Source of the DNA: Margaritispora aquatica
Taxonomy: Eukaryota > Ascomycota > Leotiomycetes > Helotiales > Discinellaceae
Assembly: GCA_007644065.1 (NCBI GenBank)
Contig: VJWN01000015.1
Coordinates: 232,658 to 296,657 of the forward strand
Reading direction: 5' to 3'
DNA: 64,000 bases
A program made the position numbers and the translations under genes. The notes beneath the pieces are model-generated. The model saw only the letters and a program-made list of their open reading frames with translations, was not told the origin of the DNA and searched no databases. The number at the start of each line of letters is the position of its first letter. The first letter of the stretch is position 1. Of the stretch, positions 33,783-44,463 are shown one piece after another.

Positions 33783-34953
33783 TCAGACTCGACTTGCTTT
33801 CTCTGCACTCTTTCGACGAATTCCCTTGATAATTGAATGTCCACTTTCGACGAAGACAGGTGCAAAAAGCATAGCTGCTGTCACCTGCCCAAAACTCCAC
33901 TGATTGTCCGCATACGTACTTCCCGAAGTATCAGCCAAATCTCTTTGAACCCCCCTGAGACGCACGATTCCCCATAGTTGCGGAATCGTGAGGATGGGAA
34001 TTAAGAATACCGATGTCCACAATAGCATGCTGTTTCTGTGCTCCTTCACGATCCGTGGTATTATCCTTCTCAAACCATCTGTCTTGTCTGGCCACTGCTT
34101 GTCAGCGATCAGCCAGAGCAGAGACAATAACCCGTATGTAAGGACATATGTCGAGGAAGCGGTGCCAAATGCATCTAGCAGATTTTGCTCGACTTCGCTG
34201 AGCCAACCAATGTCTGATAAGCATAAATGATTCAATGCTCCCCACTCTTCGTTCGTAACTATCGTGGTGCCTCCAGGACCTGCACCTATTCCGATTTGCT
34301 CAGGAGCATATTTGTCGATCAGCTGAGAGATAAACGTATAGCAGAAGGGCAGCCAGCTCGCACAGAACATGAAGAGTCTGAAATTCCCTCTTTTCATCTT
34401 CTTGGCTTCTAGGATGAGCAGTGGATATGTCAAGGGCAAAATCGAGACAATTGCTACCGCCCAAGTGATTTGGACTGTGAAGCCCCCAAAACCAGTCGCG
34501 CTGATGCCGAAATCTTTTCGAATAAGTACGATTGCTGATGCTATCTGTACACTAGCTGAGAAGTAACCTGTACATTCGATGAAGTTTTTTCGGATATCAA
34601 CCCAGATTTTGTTCTGAACTGGACTTGACATTAAGTCAGGGTAGTATCGAAGCAACAGAATACCAATGGCGAGTAGAAACCCAAGGATAGACTCCAGGAA
34701 GTATCCTACAAGCATCTATATGATTGCTCAACTCATGGACAGTGTTTGTGAAGCACAATTTACTCACGCCAATTCCAGATACATCCGAGTTGCCATTTCC
34801 CCAAAGCGCATTGCAAATTTCGCCTTTGCAAGCTTCGAGTATCGAATTCTGGAAGCCAGTCGTGGTATTAAGGGTTTGGACGTACTCTCCAAAGCTGGTT
34901 CGCGATGCCAATTGCGAGCAATTGCCCGAGTAGACTTGAGTCGAGTTGTTCAT
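33783..34953 (-). CDS. orphan seven-TM fungal membrane protein
   Basis: Two exons (34768-34953, 33783-34715) encode 372 aa. A ~62-residue N-terminal ectodomain has three cysteines (GNCSQL, EACKGEIC) and several NxS/T sites. After it I count seven hydrophobic segments, the first MLVGYFLESILGFLLAIGIL and the last FGQVTAAMLFAPVFVESGHS. Loops contain YPDLMSSPVQNKIWVDIRK and TNEEWGALNHLC. The topology is that of a receptor-like 7TM protein. It is not a CFEM/Pth11 receptor by the features I can see, and I know no function. The intron is 52 bases (34716-34767). Confidence 0.7.
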
Positions 34954-35342
34954 TATGAGCTCTTATGATTCTTCAACTTATTATCAGATCGCAGCCAACG
35001 AGCATAAATATCTATCTGCAAAGTTGCGAGAGGAAATTGCTTGTCGTTCGGTTTCTGGCGTGGTTGCACGAGGCTTGCTCAAGGTGCTTCGATATGACTT
35101 CTTCTGGACGAAGGGCTGGCGTTCTCAAGTGAATGAATTGGGTAACCGAGCCACCTTTTCATATTTTGGGCTGAAAGTCAGTTCCAATCGCCATAGTGGA
35201 CGGGTGACAAAATTTGCTTTTGATCAGTTCATGGCATCTGCTGCACTTAAGTATATATCACATAGCTTCACGACAGAGGTTCGGCATATTGTCCCAATCC
35301 TTTTCAGTCTTAGAGAATTTGAACCCTCACTCAATCTTCATA

Positions 35343-36041
35343 ATGCGTTTCCTCTACTGGACATCTCTGTTCGTATTTTGTGAAGCCCAGACAGCACCCC
35401 TCACAGCATCCTCAACACTCAAAACAATCACCACGGCTGCTGCCAGCATCACATCTTCGCCCAACAACAATTGCTCTCAAGTGTCATCCATCCTATCATC
35501 ATGCGAGTCAGCCAGCCCGGGCTTCTCAACTTTTGCATACTCGAGCCGTGTGCCATGTCTCTGCTACAACAGCAACCGCACATACAATCCCGAGCCCTTT
35601 ATTGACGCAGTGATTAATTGCGCAAACTATCTTTCGACTGCCTATCCGTTGCAATACTCGACATGGACCAGATTAGAGACGTACTGTGGCAATACGTTGA
35701 GCTCTTCCAGTACCTCCACCAGCAAATCTATCTCTGGTTCTCAAACACCGTCACGATCAGCATCAACTGTATTTGCTACGCCAACACCCACATCTGAGCC
35801 TTCGCCTGAGAAGGGGGCTGGGCTACTTCAAGGTAAGTCTGAACTTCCAAAGCTGCCTTGGATATTCCAATTAGACTTTTTCTGATCCGAAATAGGTTTT
35901 ACAGTGGCCCAGAAAGTGGGCACCTTCGTGGGCTGTGGTCTGGCAATTTTAGTGATTAGTCTTGGGTATGTTTTTAGTTTCCCCTTTCATGACTTAGGTT
36001 TGGTGTTGAGTGATTGGGTGGTTGTTGGCCGAAGGAGCTGA
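35343..36041 (+). CDS. Cys-rich secreted/surface protein with C-terminal membrane segment
   Basis: Exons 35343-35832 and 35896-36041 give 211 aa. A signal peptide (MRFLYWTSLFVFCEAQTAP) precedes a six-cysteine ectodomain of the type CSQVSSILSSCES, VPCLCYN, VINCANYLSTAYP, LETYCGN. This pattern recurs in many ascomycete surface proteins of unknown function. A Ser/Thr-rich, probably O-glycosylated stalk follows, then one hydrophobic segment (VGTFVGCGLAILVISLG). The end of the gene is uncertain: I read straight through to TGA at 36039-36041. A further intron beginning GTATGTTTTT at the end of the membrane segment is possible and would change the tail. It may be GPI-anchored or single-pass. Confidence 0.6.
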
Positions 36042-36542
36042 TGGAGGATAGTGTCTCTGCGTGCTGTCGTAAAAGTCACAAGAGCAGAGTAGCTCTGCCG
36101 AATGATATGACTGAGCGGCACCGAGATTCCCGTGGTTTAAGATAAACAACCCATCCGATGTTGCTTGCTTTCTGGATACCGTTGTGATCTACAGTATTGT
36201 GATTCATTATCACTCATACGACTTATCAAGAAGCCATCACGTTATCTACGAATCACCTAATGCTCGCTGTGCTGGAGCGCTACCATTCTATTGCTAATGA
36301 TCATCTACTCACAGCTCACATCTTTAACTCATCATCACAATGAAACTATTGAGTCACAATTTTCATCCCCAGCCTGTCTAGTCACAGTTTTCGTTCCCTT
36401 GAACTTGACGTTGATGATTGTGCGATGCTGTTTAATGCTGTTTAAGACCCAAGGTGTAATTTGCAACAATTCCTCGTGACGAGCTCAATTCAAGACCACC
36501 AGTGTGGCAACTCTCTAACAATTTTATCTCACACTACGATCT

Positions 36543-37136
36543 ATGCCAAGCCAGCATATAACTATCCATAAACTGCTGCTAAAAATGTATACATCGCGTT
36601 CGGAAACAGGCATCTACTCATCATCATGGCTCTGCACCATCGCCTCAGGCTTAGGAATTCTCAAGCCTCCTAGTTCAGAAGAGAAGCGTTCCTTTGCTCA
36701 AATCAAAGCCGACGCATTGGCTCTAACCGAGATAATGGATCGTATCGAATTGGAATTTGATATCACCAAAATCACACCTCAACTTGCGCTCAAGCTACTC
36801 AGACATACCAACCGGAAAATAACAGCCGAAGTCGAGCTTATCATGCACATAAATAGACATTCGAGTCTAGCGATAGGAATGTGTGGCTTTGGACCTGTGT
36901 TTGGCGAAAAGTCGGGGGGTGGTCAAATAAAATTCTGTCTGGAGCCGATGATTGGAATTCTGGAGGAAGCGAAAAGAGGGGTTGGAAATGCAGTGGAACC
37001 AAAGTCGGGATTAGGTGTGCTAAAGAGGAAAGAAGTGAGGGAGATGGTGTTCGACGAGTTGGTTGGTCAGACTTTTAGAAAGTTTAAAAGGCGGAGCCGG
37101 CTAGGGCAGTTGGAGTATTCGTCGATGAGGATTTAG
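36543..37136 (+). CDS. hypothetical protein
   Basis: 197 aa single-exon ORF. I recognise no domain. The middle is alpha-helical and Leu/Ile/Lys-rich (KADALALTEIMDRIELEF, KLLRHTNRKITAEVELIM) and the end is basic (LVGQTFRKFKRRSRLGQL). No signal peptide or membrane segment is present. Composition and length suggest a real protein, but nothing confirms the start. The initial ATG gives 14 odd residues before MYTSRSETG, so the true start may be the second ATG. Confidence 0.4.
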   Translation: MPSQHITIHKLLLKMYTSRSETGIYSSSWLCTIASGLGILKPPSSEEKRSFAQIKADALALTEIMDRIELEFDITKITPQLALKLLRHTNRKITAEVELIMHINRHSSLAIGMCGFGPVFGEKSGGGQIKFCLEPMIGILEEAKRGVGNAVEPKSGLGVLKRKEVREMVFDELVGQTFRKFKRRSRLGQLEYSSMRI

Positions 37137-37159
37137 TCCGGTGGTGGTATTTCGTCGAC

Positions 37160-37501
37160 TTGATTGCACTGGCTGGAATTTGGGGTGAATATTGCATGTT
37201 TGAAAGACATTGGTGGCCTTGCGAAGAAGGAGGTGCGAATCAGCGACGAGCACGGAGAAAAGCAAAAACACCCGAGCTGGTGGGGGAAGATACAGGTGAT
37301 AGTGGTCAGCAAGAGATGGTATCTGATGAGGTTGATGGCGTGCCAACGAAAATGAGGAGTAACATCGCCGCAAACGAATGGAAGCATGACATGGCTAAGG
37401 CTTCATCTTGTGCTCAGAAGGAGAGGGATATGATTGAGAGGTTCGTTCCACGTACTCCAAGCCCTCTGAGGCGTGGCCCGAATCTCTATTTCCCTCCTTG
37501 A
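37160..37501 (+). CDS. weak hypothetical ORF
   Basis: 113 codons directly after the preceding ORF. The sequence is acidic then basic, and has a plausible C-terminus (FVPRTPSPLRRGPNLYFPP). It could be an exon of the previous gene, but no splice sites joining the two frames were convincing. Treat as low confidence. Confidence 0.2.
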   Translation: MIALAGIWGEYCMFERHWWPCEEGGANQRRARRKAKTPELVGEDTGDSGQQEMVSDEVDGVPTKMRSNIAANEWKHDMAKASSCAQKERDMIERFVPRTPSPLRRGPNLYFPP

Positions 37502-38011
37502 AGAGATGTGTCATAGGGTCCTAGATTGGTTTGGCTTCCGAACGATGAAATTTATGTAGGTAAATGCCATTTACGCTTCCGCACGCACCTGCTCGACTCT
37601 ACTATCAATAGTCAAGCATGAGACGATTGTCTCCGATAAACAACAACTACTTCGTTAGCAAGATTCTTTCTAATTACTGCCTTGTTTTTCAATTCTTTCT
37701 GGTATTTAGTCGATTTCTGCACTGCTCAAGGTACAGTAGAAAGAAATCGTCAATTTGAAGCAAGATCCAAGCTAGGATAAAGAAGAGCTTAAGCGAAAGA
37801 TCAATCTCATCAGTCTCTCTGTTTGTATTGATAGCCCAGCCCACCAATCAGCGGTATGCAACTTCCCAGCAGAAGGCACCATTCTTGGCGGCTATATACA
37901 CAGCCTCGTCCCAAAACCCCTCACTCAATTTCACCCTAGCTCTCCCCATATAAGTTTGCACTTGAGTACCTAGTATCCACTGTCTGGCAATATTGCCTGC
38001 GTAAATATTCC

Positions 38012-40120
38012 ATGCCTAAATTCCATGCTGAATTCGGCTCTGCTGAGCTGGAATTTCGAATTCTAAGGCTCCTTTCTCGACAGGCCTCTGTGAACCATAC
38101 GATAACACCTGGGGCTACGGTAATTCCAAGCACTACTGGGGATGTGGAAATACCTATTTACTGCGAGCTTTACCACAAGTTTCATGTTGAAAAGCCTTAC
38201 TATGAAGCATTATCATACACTTGGGGTGATGCCTCTGATACTGTGCCAATATCAGTGAACGATCACATGCACGATGTCACCAGGAATCTATATACCGCAT
38301 TGAAACACATTCGTAAAGAGACGGAAGATGTCCATATATGGGTCGATGCGTTGTGTATCAATCAGCACGACGATGCGGAGAAGAGCGAGCAGGTGAAGAA
38401 AATGAAGGATATCTATGCGGATGCTGAATTAACTATCGTTTGGCTTGGACTAGTTCCATCGGATGAAGGCATACAAATAGCTCTAAAGGATTTATTTCAG
38501 ACCGGCTCGGTCGCGTATGAAAATGGGATGTTGGATTTGTTGATTCGAATTGGCAGTCTCCCAAGCGACGATCAGGCGGGTTACCAAGAGCTGGAACAAG
38601 AGATGAAGACAGTTGTAGCGGATGATCTCGAAGCAGCACTCAAAGACATGCCGAAGACCCAGAAGCTTTTTGAAGCTTATTCCTATTTCGTCTCGCAGCC
38701 CTATTGGGAACGTGTGTGGATTTTACAAGAAATTGTGATTTCGGCTAACGTCCTCATGCGCTTGGGACATTTAACACTTCCATACCTGCACTTCCATGCT
38801 CTAAGCGGATATATCCCCTTCGTGAGCTCTCAGATCACGTCGGTTTTGTACGCGCAGCTGACAGGTCTGATCTCAGAAAACCCAGGATCTGAGCAAATCA
38901 ATTTTCTTTACAAACAATTTATGGATTTTGTTGGTATCCCATTGTCAAAAGCCGGATCTAGGATTATGGGAATGAGGAGGAATTACCAGATGTTTGTGGC
39001 CAAAGATCCTAATGCTAAGAGACCTCCAGCTTTGATGCAATTGTTAGCTAGAGTATTCGTCGACCAAACTCCAAAAGCTACGCAGGACAAAGATCGAATT
39101 TATGCTTTGTTGGGAATGGCAGCGGACTTGGGGATGTTAGGTATTGAGCCAGATTATTCACCGAGTGTAACCGAGATGGATGTGTATACACAAGTAGCGC
39201 ATTCGGTCATCTCGACTGGGGAAGTTGACTTTCTTGCTTTTGCGCAACACAATGGAGAAACTAGGAAAGAAGGACCTAGCTGGGTACCGGATTGGAGGAA
39301 GGACTTGTACCGACCAAGTGGCCAGCTACCTTGGGATACTTCCTTCAATGTTTGCGGGACTCGTACTTTCTCAATTATTGATGACATACCAAACTCATCA
39401 CCAAATCAAATCAAGCTCTCGGGATTGGTAGTCGATAGAGTAGAAATTCTGGCACCAACACCATGGACACCAACAGTAGACGGGGTAACGAGTAAACATA
39501 CCGCAGTATCAACACATCTCTCCGAGATCATCACGCTCTGCAACTCATCAGCCGCCAAACTGGCTACATCACCACCAAACGAATGTTTCAATGTCTTCCT
39601 TTCTGATACAGAAGCAGCATACCGCATCCCAGTCGCAGATCAAGAGGAATATGGGATTGGCTTCATCCGACGCGCTACATCAGACTCATACCACACATAT
39701 GTTGCCGTCCTCGAGTCATTAAAACTCAACGGTCATCCACTGCAAGTCCCTCTGCCAAAGTTCAAGCATGGAGATGATGATGGAAAGAAGGAGTTAGCAG
39801 CTGGAAGGTATTATAATCCTCTTGGGTGGCAGAGGAATCGCCATGCTTTTATGACTGAAAAGGGGTTGGTTGGTTTGGGAGCCGTGGGTGTGAAAGAAGG
39901 AGATCTGGTGGTTGTGTTTGATGGGGGAAAGTTCCCTTATGTTTTGAGGGAGATGGGTTCGGATCGTGATGAGAATGAGGGTGAGCATAGAACAGATGAG
40001 GTGAGGTGTTATGAGCTTGTTGGGGAGGCGTATGTTCATGGTATTATGTATGGTGAGCTGTTTGCTGAAGATGGGACACCGGTGCCGGCACTAGAAGGGA
40101 GGGAATTCACCCTAATCTAG
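38012..40120 (+). CDS. HET-domain (heterokaryon incompatibility-type) protein
   Basis: Single exon, 702 aa. HET-domain proteins act in non-self recognition between fungal individuals and often trigger cell death when paired with an incompatible allele. The domain spans roughly residues 60-200, with the signature YEALSYTWGDASDTVPI, NLYTALKHIRK, IWVDALCINQHD and AELTIVWLG. A second conserved block contains YWERVWILQEIV. The C-terminal part has the DKDRIYALLGMAAD motif common to HET-6/TOL-like proteins, and ends in a beta-rich stretch with GDLVVVFDG. No NACHT or repeat domain follows, so this is a stand-alone HET protein. It is flanked by AT-rich DNA and an APH-like kinase gene. Confidence 0.9.
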   Translation: MPKFHAEFGSAELEFRILRLLSRQASVNHTITPGATVIPSTTGDVEIPIYCELYHKFHVEKPYYEALSYTWGDASDTVPISVNDHMHDVTRNLYTALKHIRKETEDVHIWVDALCINQHDDAEKSEQVKKMKDIYADAELTIVWLGLVPSDEGIQIALKDLFQTGSVAYENGMLDLLIRIGSLPSDDQAGYQELEQEMKTVVADDLEAALKDMPKTQKLFEAYSYFVSQPYWERVWILQEIVISANVLMRLGHLTLPYLHFHALSGYIPFVSSQITSVLYAQLTGLISENPGSEQINFLYKQFMDFVGIPLSKAGSRIMGMRRNYQMFVAKDPNAKRPPALMQLLARVFVDQTPKATQDKDRIYALLGMAADLGMLGIEPDYSPSVTEMDVYTQVAHSVISTGEVDFLAFAQHNGETRKEGPSWVPDWRKDLYRPSGQLPWDTSFNVCGTRTFSIIDDIPNSSPNQIKLSGLVVDRVEILAPTPWTPTVDGVTSKHTAVSTHLSEIITLCNSSAAKLATSPPNECFNVFLSDTEAAYRIPVADQEEYGIGFIRRATSDSYHTYVAVLESLKLNGHPLQVPLPKFKHGDDDGKKELAAGRYYNPLGWQRNRHAFMTEKGLVGLGAVGVKEGDLVVVFDGGKFPYVLREMGSDRDENEGEHRTDEVRCYELVGEAYVHGIMYGELFAEDGTPVPALEGREFTLI

Positions 40121-40833
40121 TGGCTCTGAAATATAGACGCAAGAACCATCACAGTCTTGATTGCCATACTAGTACGGTTCTGCCAATCTTCAAGTCCTGA
40201 AGCTAATCAAGGCTCATCGCTTGGCAGCTATGTTCCAAGGCAAACACCGTCGAGTAGAATAAAGCTGTTGAGTTGGATTGATGAAAAGAAGTAGTTTGAA
40301 TGCTGCCGTGGGAAAGCATCATTAAAGACGATTTGCAGACCAGAACTCATCGAGAATAGAAACTTTAGCCTAACCAATTAATTGGAGATCATGTGATATT
40401 ACAGTCATCACCTCATTCCCTTTAGTCTTACTATATTCGTTACTACTTATTCTATTCTATAAGACTAAGCATTATAGACGCTAATCTATATATAGAGAGC
40501 TCTTTGCTACTATAGAAGCTCTTTAGATTTCATAATCCTATCTTTTTAACCTAATTATGTGCCACGTGATTCACCCCTTTTTATCCCTCATAACCTATTT
40601 CGGTGAGCCTACCTGTCTAGCCTCAGATCACACGGCAGTCCATTGCTTTAGGCTTAGTCTAGTCTACCCTAACACCAACAGCCAAAGAAATCCAGTTGGA
40701 ATAGTTATATCAATTTCTCGTCAAAGCTGCGAAGTGAAAACAACCACTCTTCAGGTCATCCGATTTGAGTGGACTATATGCGAATTGAGCAAGAATAAAA
40801 GTTTTGAGCTGTGTTTTAAACTATCTCCAGGGT
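40121..40833. other. intergenic, AT-rich
   Basis: An AT-rich tract near 40420-40560 (CTATAG/TATATAGA-rich) resembles mutated repeat DNA. The rest is the promoter region of the APH-like gene. No coding sequence is seen. Confidence 0.5.
40563..40570. promoter_or_regulatory. CACGTGAT site
   Basis: CACGTGAT about 265 bases upstream of the APH-like start. Weak evidence of function. Confidence 0.25.
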
Positions 40834-41776
40834 ATGGCTACCTTGGACGTAGGAGAGCTGCCAACGGGGGATAATGTCGTTATCAAGACCAGCTCTTATT
40901 TCAACCGCACAGCTGAAGACATTCTTCTTCCTTCTCCTACCGAAGTCAGAGAACGTGCTTCAGAGGAAGGCTTTGTGTATCCTGGAAATCCTCCGCCAAT
41001 AAGGTTCCCAGAGCTCGGCCTCATTGTCAAGTATGGGACCAATCTCACTATTTCAGAAGCTCAGTGCTTGCGGGCGATTTGGAAATACCTGAAATGCGAG
41101 ATCCCAGTTCTAGAGCTTTACGGTTGGGTTAGCGACGGGGGAGAACTCTTCATCTACATGCAGCTCATGGAGGGAGAAACCTTGGAGGCAAGATGGGATA
41201 CACTTTCTGTGCTTGAGCGTTTGGACGTCTCAAGTCAGTTGAAAACAATGATGATGGCATTGCGAGGTCTTAGGCAAGGAGACAAAGGCGCTTTCATAGG
41301 TACGCACTTCTTGGGCTCACAGAGTCGAACAAATACTAAGTGCCACAGGCAGTATCAACCATGGCCCGTTACTGGATATCCTTTTTGAAGGCAGGCTAGG
41401 ATTTGGCCCTTTCAAAACCACCAAGGAATTTCATGACCGCTTTGCAGCTGAGGTCAATAAGTATCACCCCGATATTCAAAACTTCGTGGACCCAATGCGG
41501 GGTCAACTTCTGGACGAGGCCCCGATTACTTTCACTCACGCCGACCTTCATCCCAGCAATATCATGTTGACACCTACTGATGTTAAGCCAGTTCGTGTTC
41601 TTGCAATTTTAGATTGGCATCAGTCGGGGTGGTACCCCGATTACTGGGAGTTCTGTAACATGTTGTATTGTGTGGATATGGATGGAGATTGGGCGAAGGA
41701 GTATGTCCCAACCATCTTGGAAAAGCCTGATTGTTTTGATGGATGGTGGTACTATATGGATGGCCTAGGATTCTGA
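40834..41776 (+). CDS. APH/choline-kinase-like phosphotransferase
   Basis: Two exons (40834-41299 and 41349-41776) give 297 aa. The family (APH superfamily) is a protein-kinase-like fold common in filamentous ascomycetes, with mostly unknown substrates. The catalytic loop THADLHPSNIML near residue 219 and the metal-binding motif ILDWHQSGWYPDYWEF near residue 250 are intact. The N-lobe has a beta strand LGLIVKYG with the ATP-binding Lys, and the hinge FIYMQLMEGETL. The intron lies between GDKGAFIG and SINHGPLLDIL. The ATG at 40834 is the first in frame after a TTG-only extension. The lack of any second conserved domain argues for a cytosolic small-molecule or orphan kinase. Confidence 0.8.
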
Positions 41777-43183
41777 GATTCCGCCTTTGATGCTGGCGGC
41801 TTAGCCTCACAATATGCAACTTCCATCAAATCAGTTTTATTTGTGCTTCTTCTCTTTTGAATCGAAAAATCATACTGGGTTAAAACAGAAAGAGTAAAGA
41901 ATCGCGAGGATAAAGGCCACCAAGCCCTCTCTCCTACAACATCCTTCAAACTTCAACACTACTATAAGCCAAATCTTTACTATACTAACAGAACATGATG
42001 GCTTCTCCCTAAGAGAATTTGATGGTGGTGAACAAGGGTCAAGCTATCAATTAATTATCCCTAGGTAAGTATTACAAATTACCTGACTTATAGCCCTAAG
42101 GCTCGGCAGTCTTACTCTACAGGGAAGCTATTAGATAGAAGGATTAGGATACGGAACTAAACTAAGGAGAGTTATAACTATAGTAGTTAAAAGGATTATT
42201 TGATAGAGTTCTTTTAAATAGAAATAAAATACATATTCCAACAACTTGAGTACATACTTTTCTATTTAGCTAAAGGTTTGTATTTATGAAAATGTAAACC
42301 TCGCCTTTTATTTTTATAAAGAGGAATAACTTAACATAAGATTTTTTGCCGATTTAATAGTCGATTTAAAGTAATTGTTTTAGGCCTCTCGAAACTATTC
42401 GTTTTTATTTCTCCATCAGAATATGAGTTGCTTTCCTTTATACTAAAAAATTTAGCTGTTATATACTAATTACTATTACAATGGATGCTCTTATAGATAC
42501 CCGATAGACATCGATGATCTATATAAGTAGATGATAAGCGACTTCTAGCTCGGTTTATTCGTTTCAAGAACACATCAAGTGCGAGATCAGAATGTACTCC
42601 CTTCCTAAGTTCCTACTTTCAGCCTCTAATTTAATTTCGTTCACATCAGCTTCAAAATGGCTATTCATCAATTTCAGTAGGCTAGGCTAGATCCGCCATC
42701 GCGATAGGGAGTCATTATTGGCTGTATTTTGGTAGGATAGGTGTTCCTATCTGATAGCGCTATCAATAAGACGTTTACATAAGTGGCTTTTGGTTTTTCT
42801 TGGCGAGACTTTGTTAGGGCTGAGTCGTCCGAACGTTTCTACGTTGGTGATTAAGGGATTTGGGATTGTATTTCGAGCTCACTTGCCAAAATAAGCTATG
42901 CTGGTTGTCGGTATCTATACCTACCTATCTTGAGGTGAGACATGAATGCTGGAATCGCTTGATGATGCAATTAAAATACCAAATGAAAATGTTGAGTTGG
43001 ATAGTTGTGGGTTTCACCAATAAAATAGATTCATATCTTTGTTCTTGGTACAATCGCATCTACTGGTGTTGTTTTGGTTTGAGGCTTCAGCTCTGGCTTG
43101 TGGCGCTGCAACAAACTCAAAATGGTCCAATCCTCAATCTTCTTATGGGATAGTGATCAAAAAACAATAAAAATAGACCTTGG
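41777..43183. other. AT-rich intergenic, relic repeat-like
   Basis: This region is rich in CTATAG/TAGATA-type steps with no sustained ORF except a 97-codon one without coding character (42860-43153). It looks like mutated transposon debris. Confidence 0.45.
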
Positions 43184-43427
43184 CATGCGGGTGCCAAAAT
43201 AACTGTCACTACAAAAGGCTGTTGAGAACATCGAGAGTCTATGCTGTTAAAAGTTTAGCAACAAACACAACAGTCTAGAGATATCAAAGAAAGGATATAG
43301 ATTTCATAAGAATTGAGAGATCTTTCGATTGACGTTAGTTTAAGTCGAAAATAATTTATTGTTAATTTGTTTCGTTGATTACAAATTCATAACTTTTGGC
43401 GGCAACACTCATTTTGGCACCCGCGTG
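43184..43427. mobile_element. MITE with perfect-looking target duplication
   Basis: Left end CATGCGGGTGCCAAAAT and right end (complement) CACGCGGGTGCCAAAAT differ at one of 17 bases. The 244-base element is flanked by CTTGG on both sides (43179-43183 and 43428-43432). It is AT-rich, non-coding and lies about 140 bases upstream of the next gene. A 5-bp duplication is unusual for the common fungal families, so the exact ends deserve checking. Confidence 0.75.
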
Positions 43428-43569
43428 CTTGGCTACTTGGCACAAGGCAGATCACGTCCAGTTGATATCCCCCCAAACATATATACCTAGGCTATCTTCC
43501 ATACAATCCCTGGGCAATTGGCTGTACCTTGTGTTTGATGGAGAAAAGTTAATATATTTCTTAGCAAAT

Positions 43570-44463
43570 ATGGCTTCTGGTTCTGGCCAAACTCAATGCT
43601 ATTACCCAGATGGCTCGAAAGCCACAAATTATAAGTATGTCCCGTGTACCAACGACACTTTCTCAGCCTGCTGTTACCCAGGAGAAGGTGATATCTGTCA
43701 AACAAATGGCCTCTGCTGGTGGCCAGGTGGAGGGTCTTTGTATCGGGCATCATGCACAGATCCAACATGGCAGTCTCCTAACTGCCCACAGGTATGCAAG
43801 GACAGTAAGCTCACTCACAACCCAACTGTACACACTCCGTAGATTAGTATTAAACGCTGATAATATACTGCTGTTACAGCGAGCCCAAGCAACTGGGTGA
43901 TAGCAACTCCTTGCGATAATAATGGCACATGGGCGTGCAACTCCGGCTCAACCTGTCCCTCCGGGATATTCACCGGCTTCTCAATACAAAAGACGTCTAC
44001 TGGGGTGACAGCCAGCAGCTCAGTCAAGGCCACGACAATCGTATCGATATCTAGAACAACAGAATCAGTAATTGTGTTTTCGACATTACCTATAGCAAGC
44101 CCCACGTCCACTTCAAGCCTAGCGACAGAGGGATCTGCGATATTGCCAACTTCCACCAGTCCGCCGGCCCCATCCTCGGCGACTTTGAGTTCTGGAGCCA
44201 TTGCAGGTATCGTAGTTGGAAGTGTTGCTGTGATTGGTGTGACGGTGGTATTGGCGATTTGGCTTGTATTATCATGGAGGAGGAAACAAAATGGGACCTC
44301 GAAGGGACAAGTTGAGACCTCGGGTGGGGAACACATGCCGGTTCCCGTGTATCCTGACACAATGATTAAGGGTCCGTTGGAACCTCAGGTGCTCCAGCAG
44401 CCTGCAGAAATGCACGCCGTTTCGTACGTTCCTGAGATGGATGGGAAGGGTGTTGGTGGATGA
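43570..44463 (+). CDS. Cys-rich single-TM fungal surface protein
   Basis: Exons 43570-43804 and 43880-44463 give 272 aa. The N-terminal ~100 residues form a Cys-rich domain (CYYPDGSKATNYKYVPC, SACCYPGEGDICQTNGLCW, SCTDPTWQSPNCPQVCKD, ATPCDNNGTWACNSGSTC) typical of a large ascomycete family of membrane proteins of unknown function. A Ser/Thr-rich stalk and a clear membrane helix follow (AGIVVGSVAVIGVTVVLAIW), then a basic cytoplasmic tail (WRRKQNGTSKGQ). The donor is GTAAGC after GGACA, not the earlier GTATGC, because only the former keeps frame into SPSNWV. No signal peptide follows the chosen ATG. A short 5' exon may be missing, or the MITE may have changed the promoter or first exon. Confidence 0.7.

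Noticed and set aside
34946..35383. 145-codon plus-strand ORF between the seven-TM and surface-protein genes
   Set aside because: It lies in the promoter region, runs over the start of the surface-protein gene in another frame and shows no motif or signal peptide.
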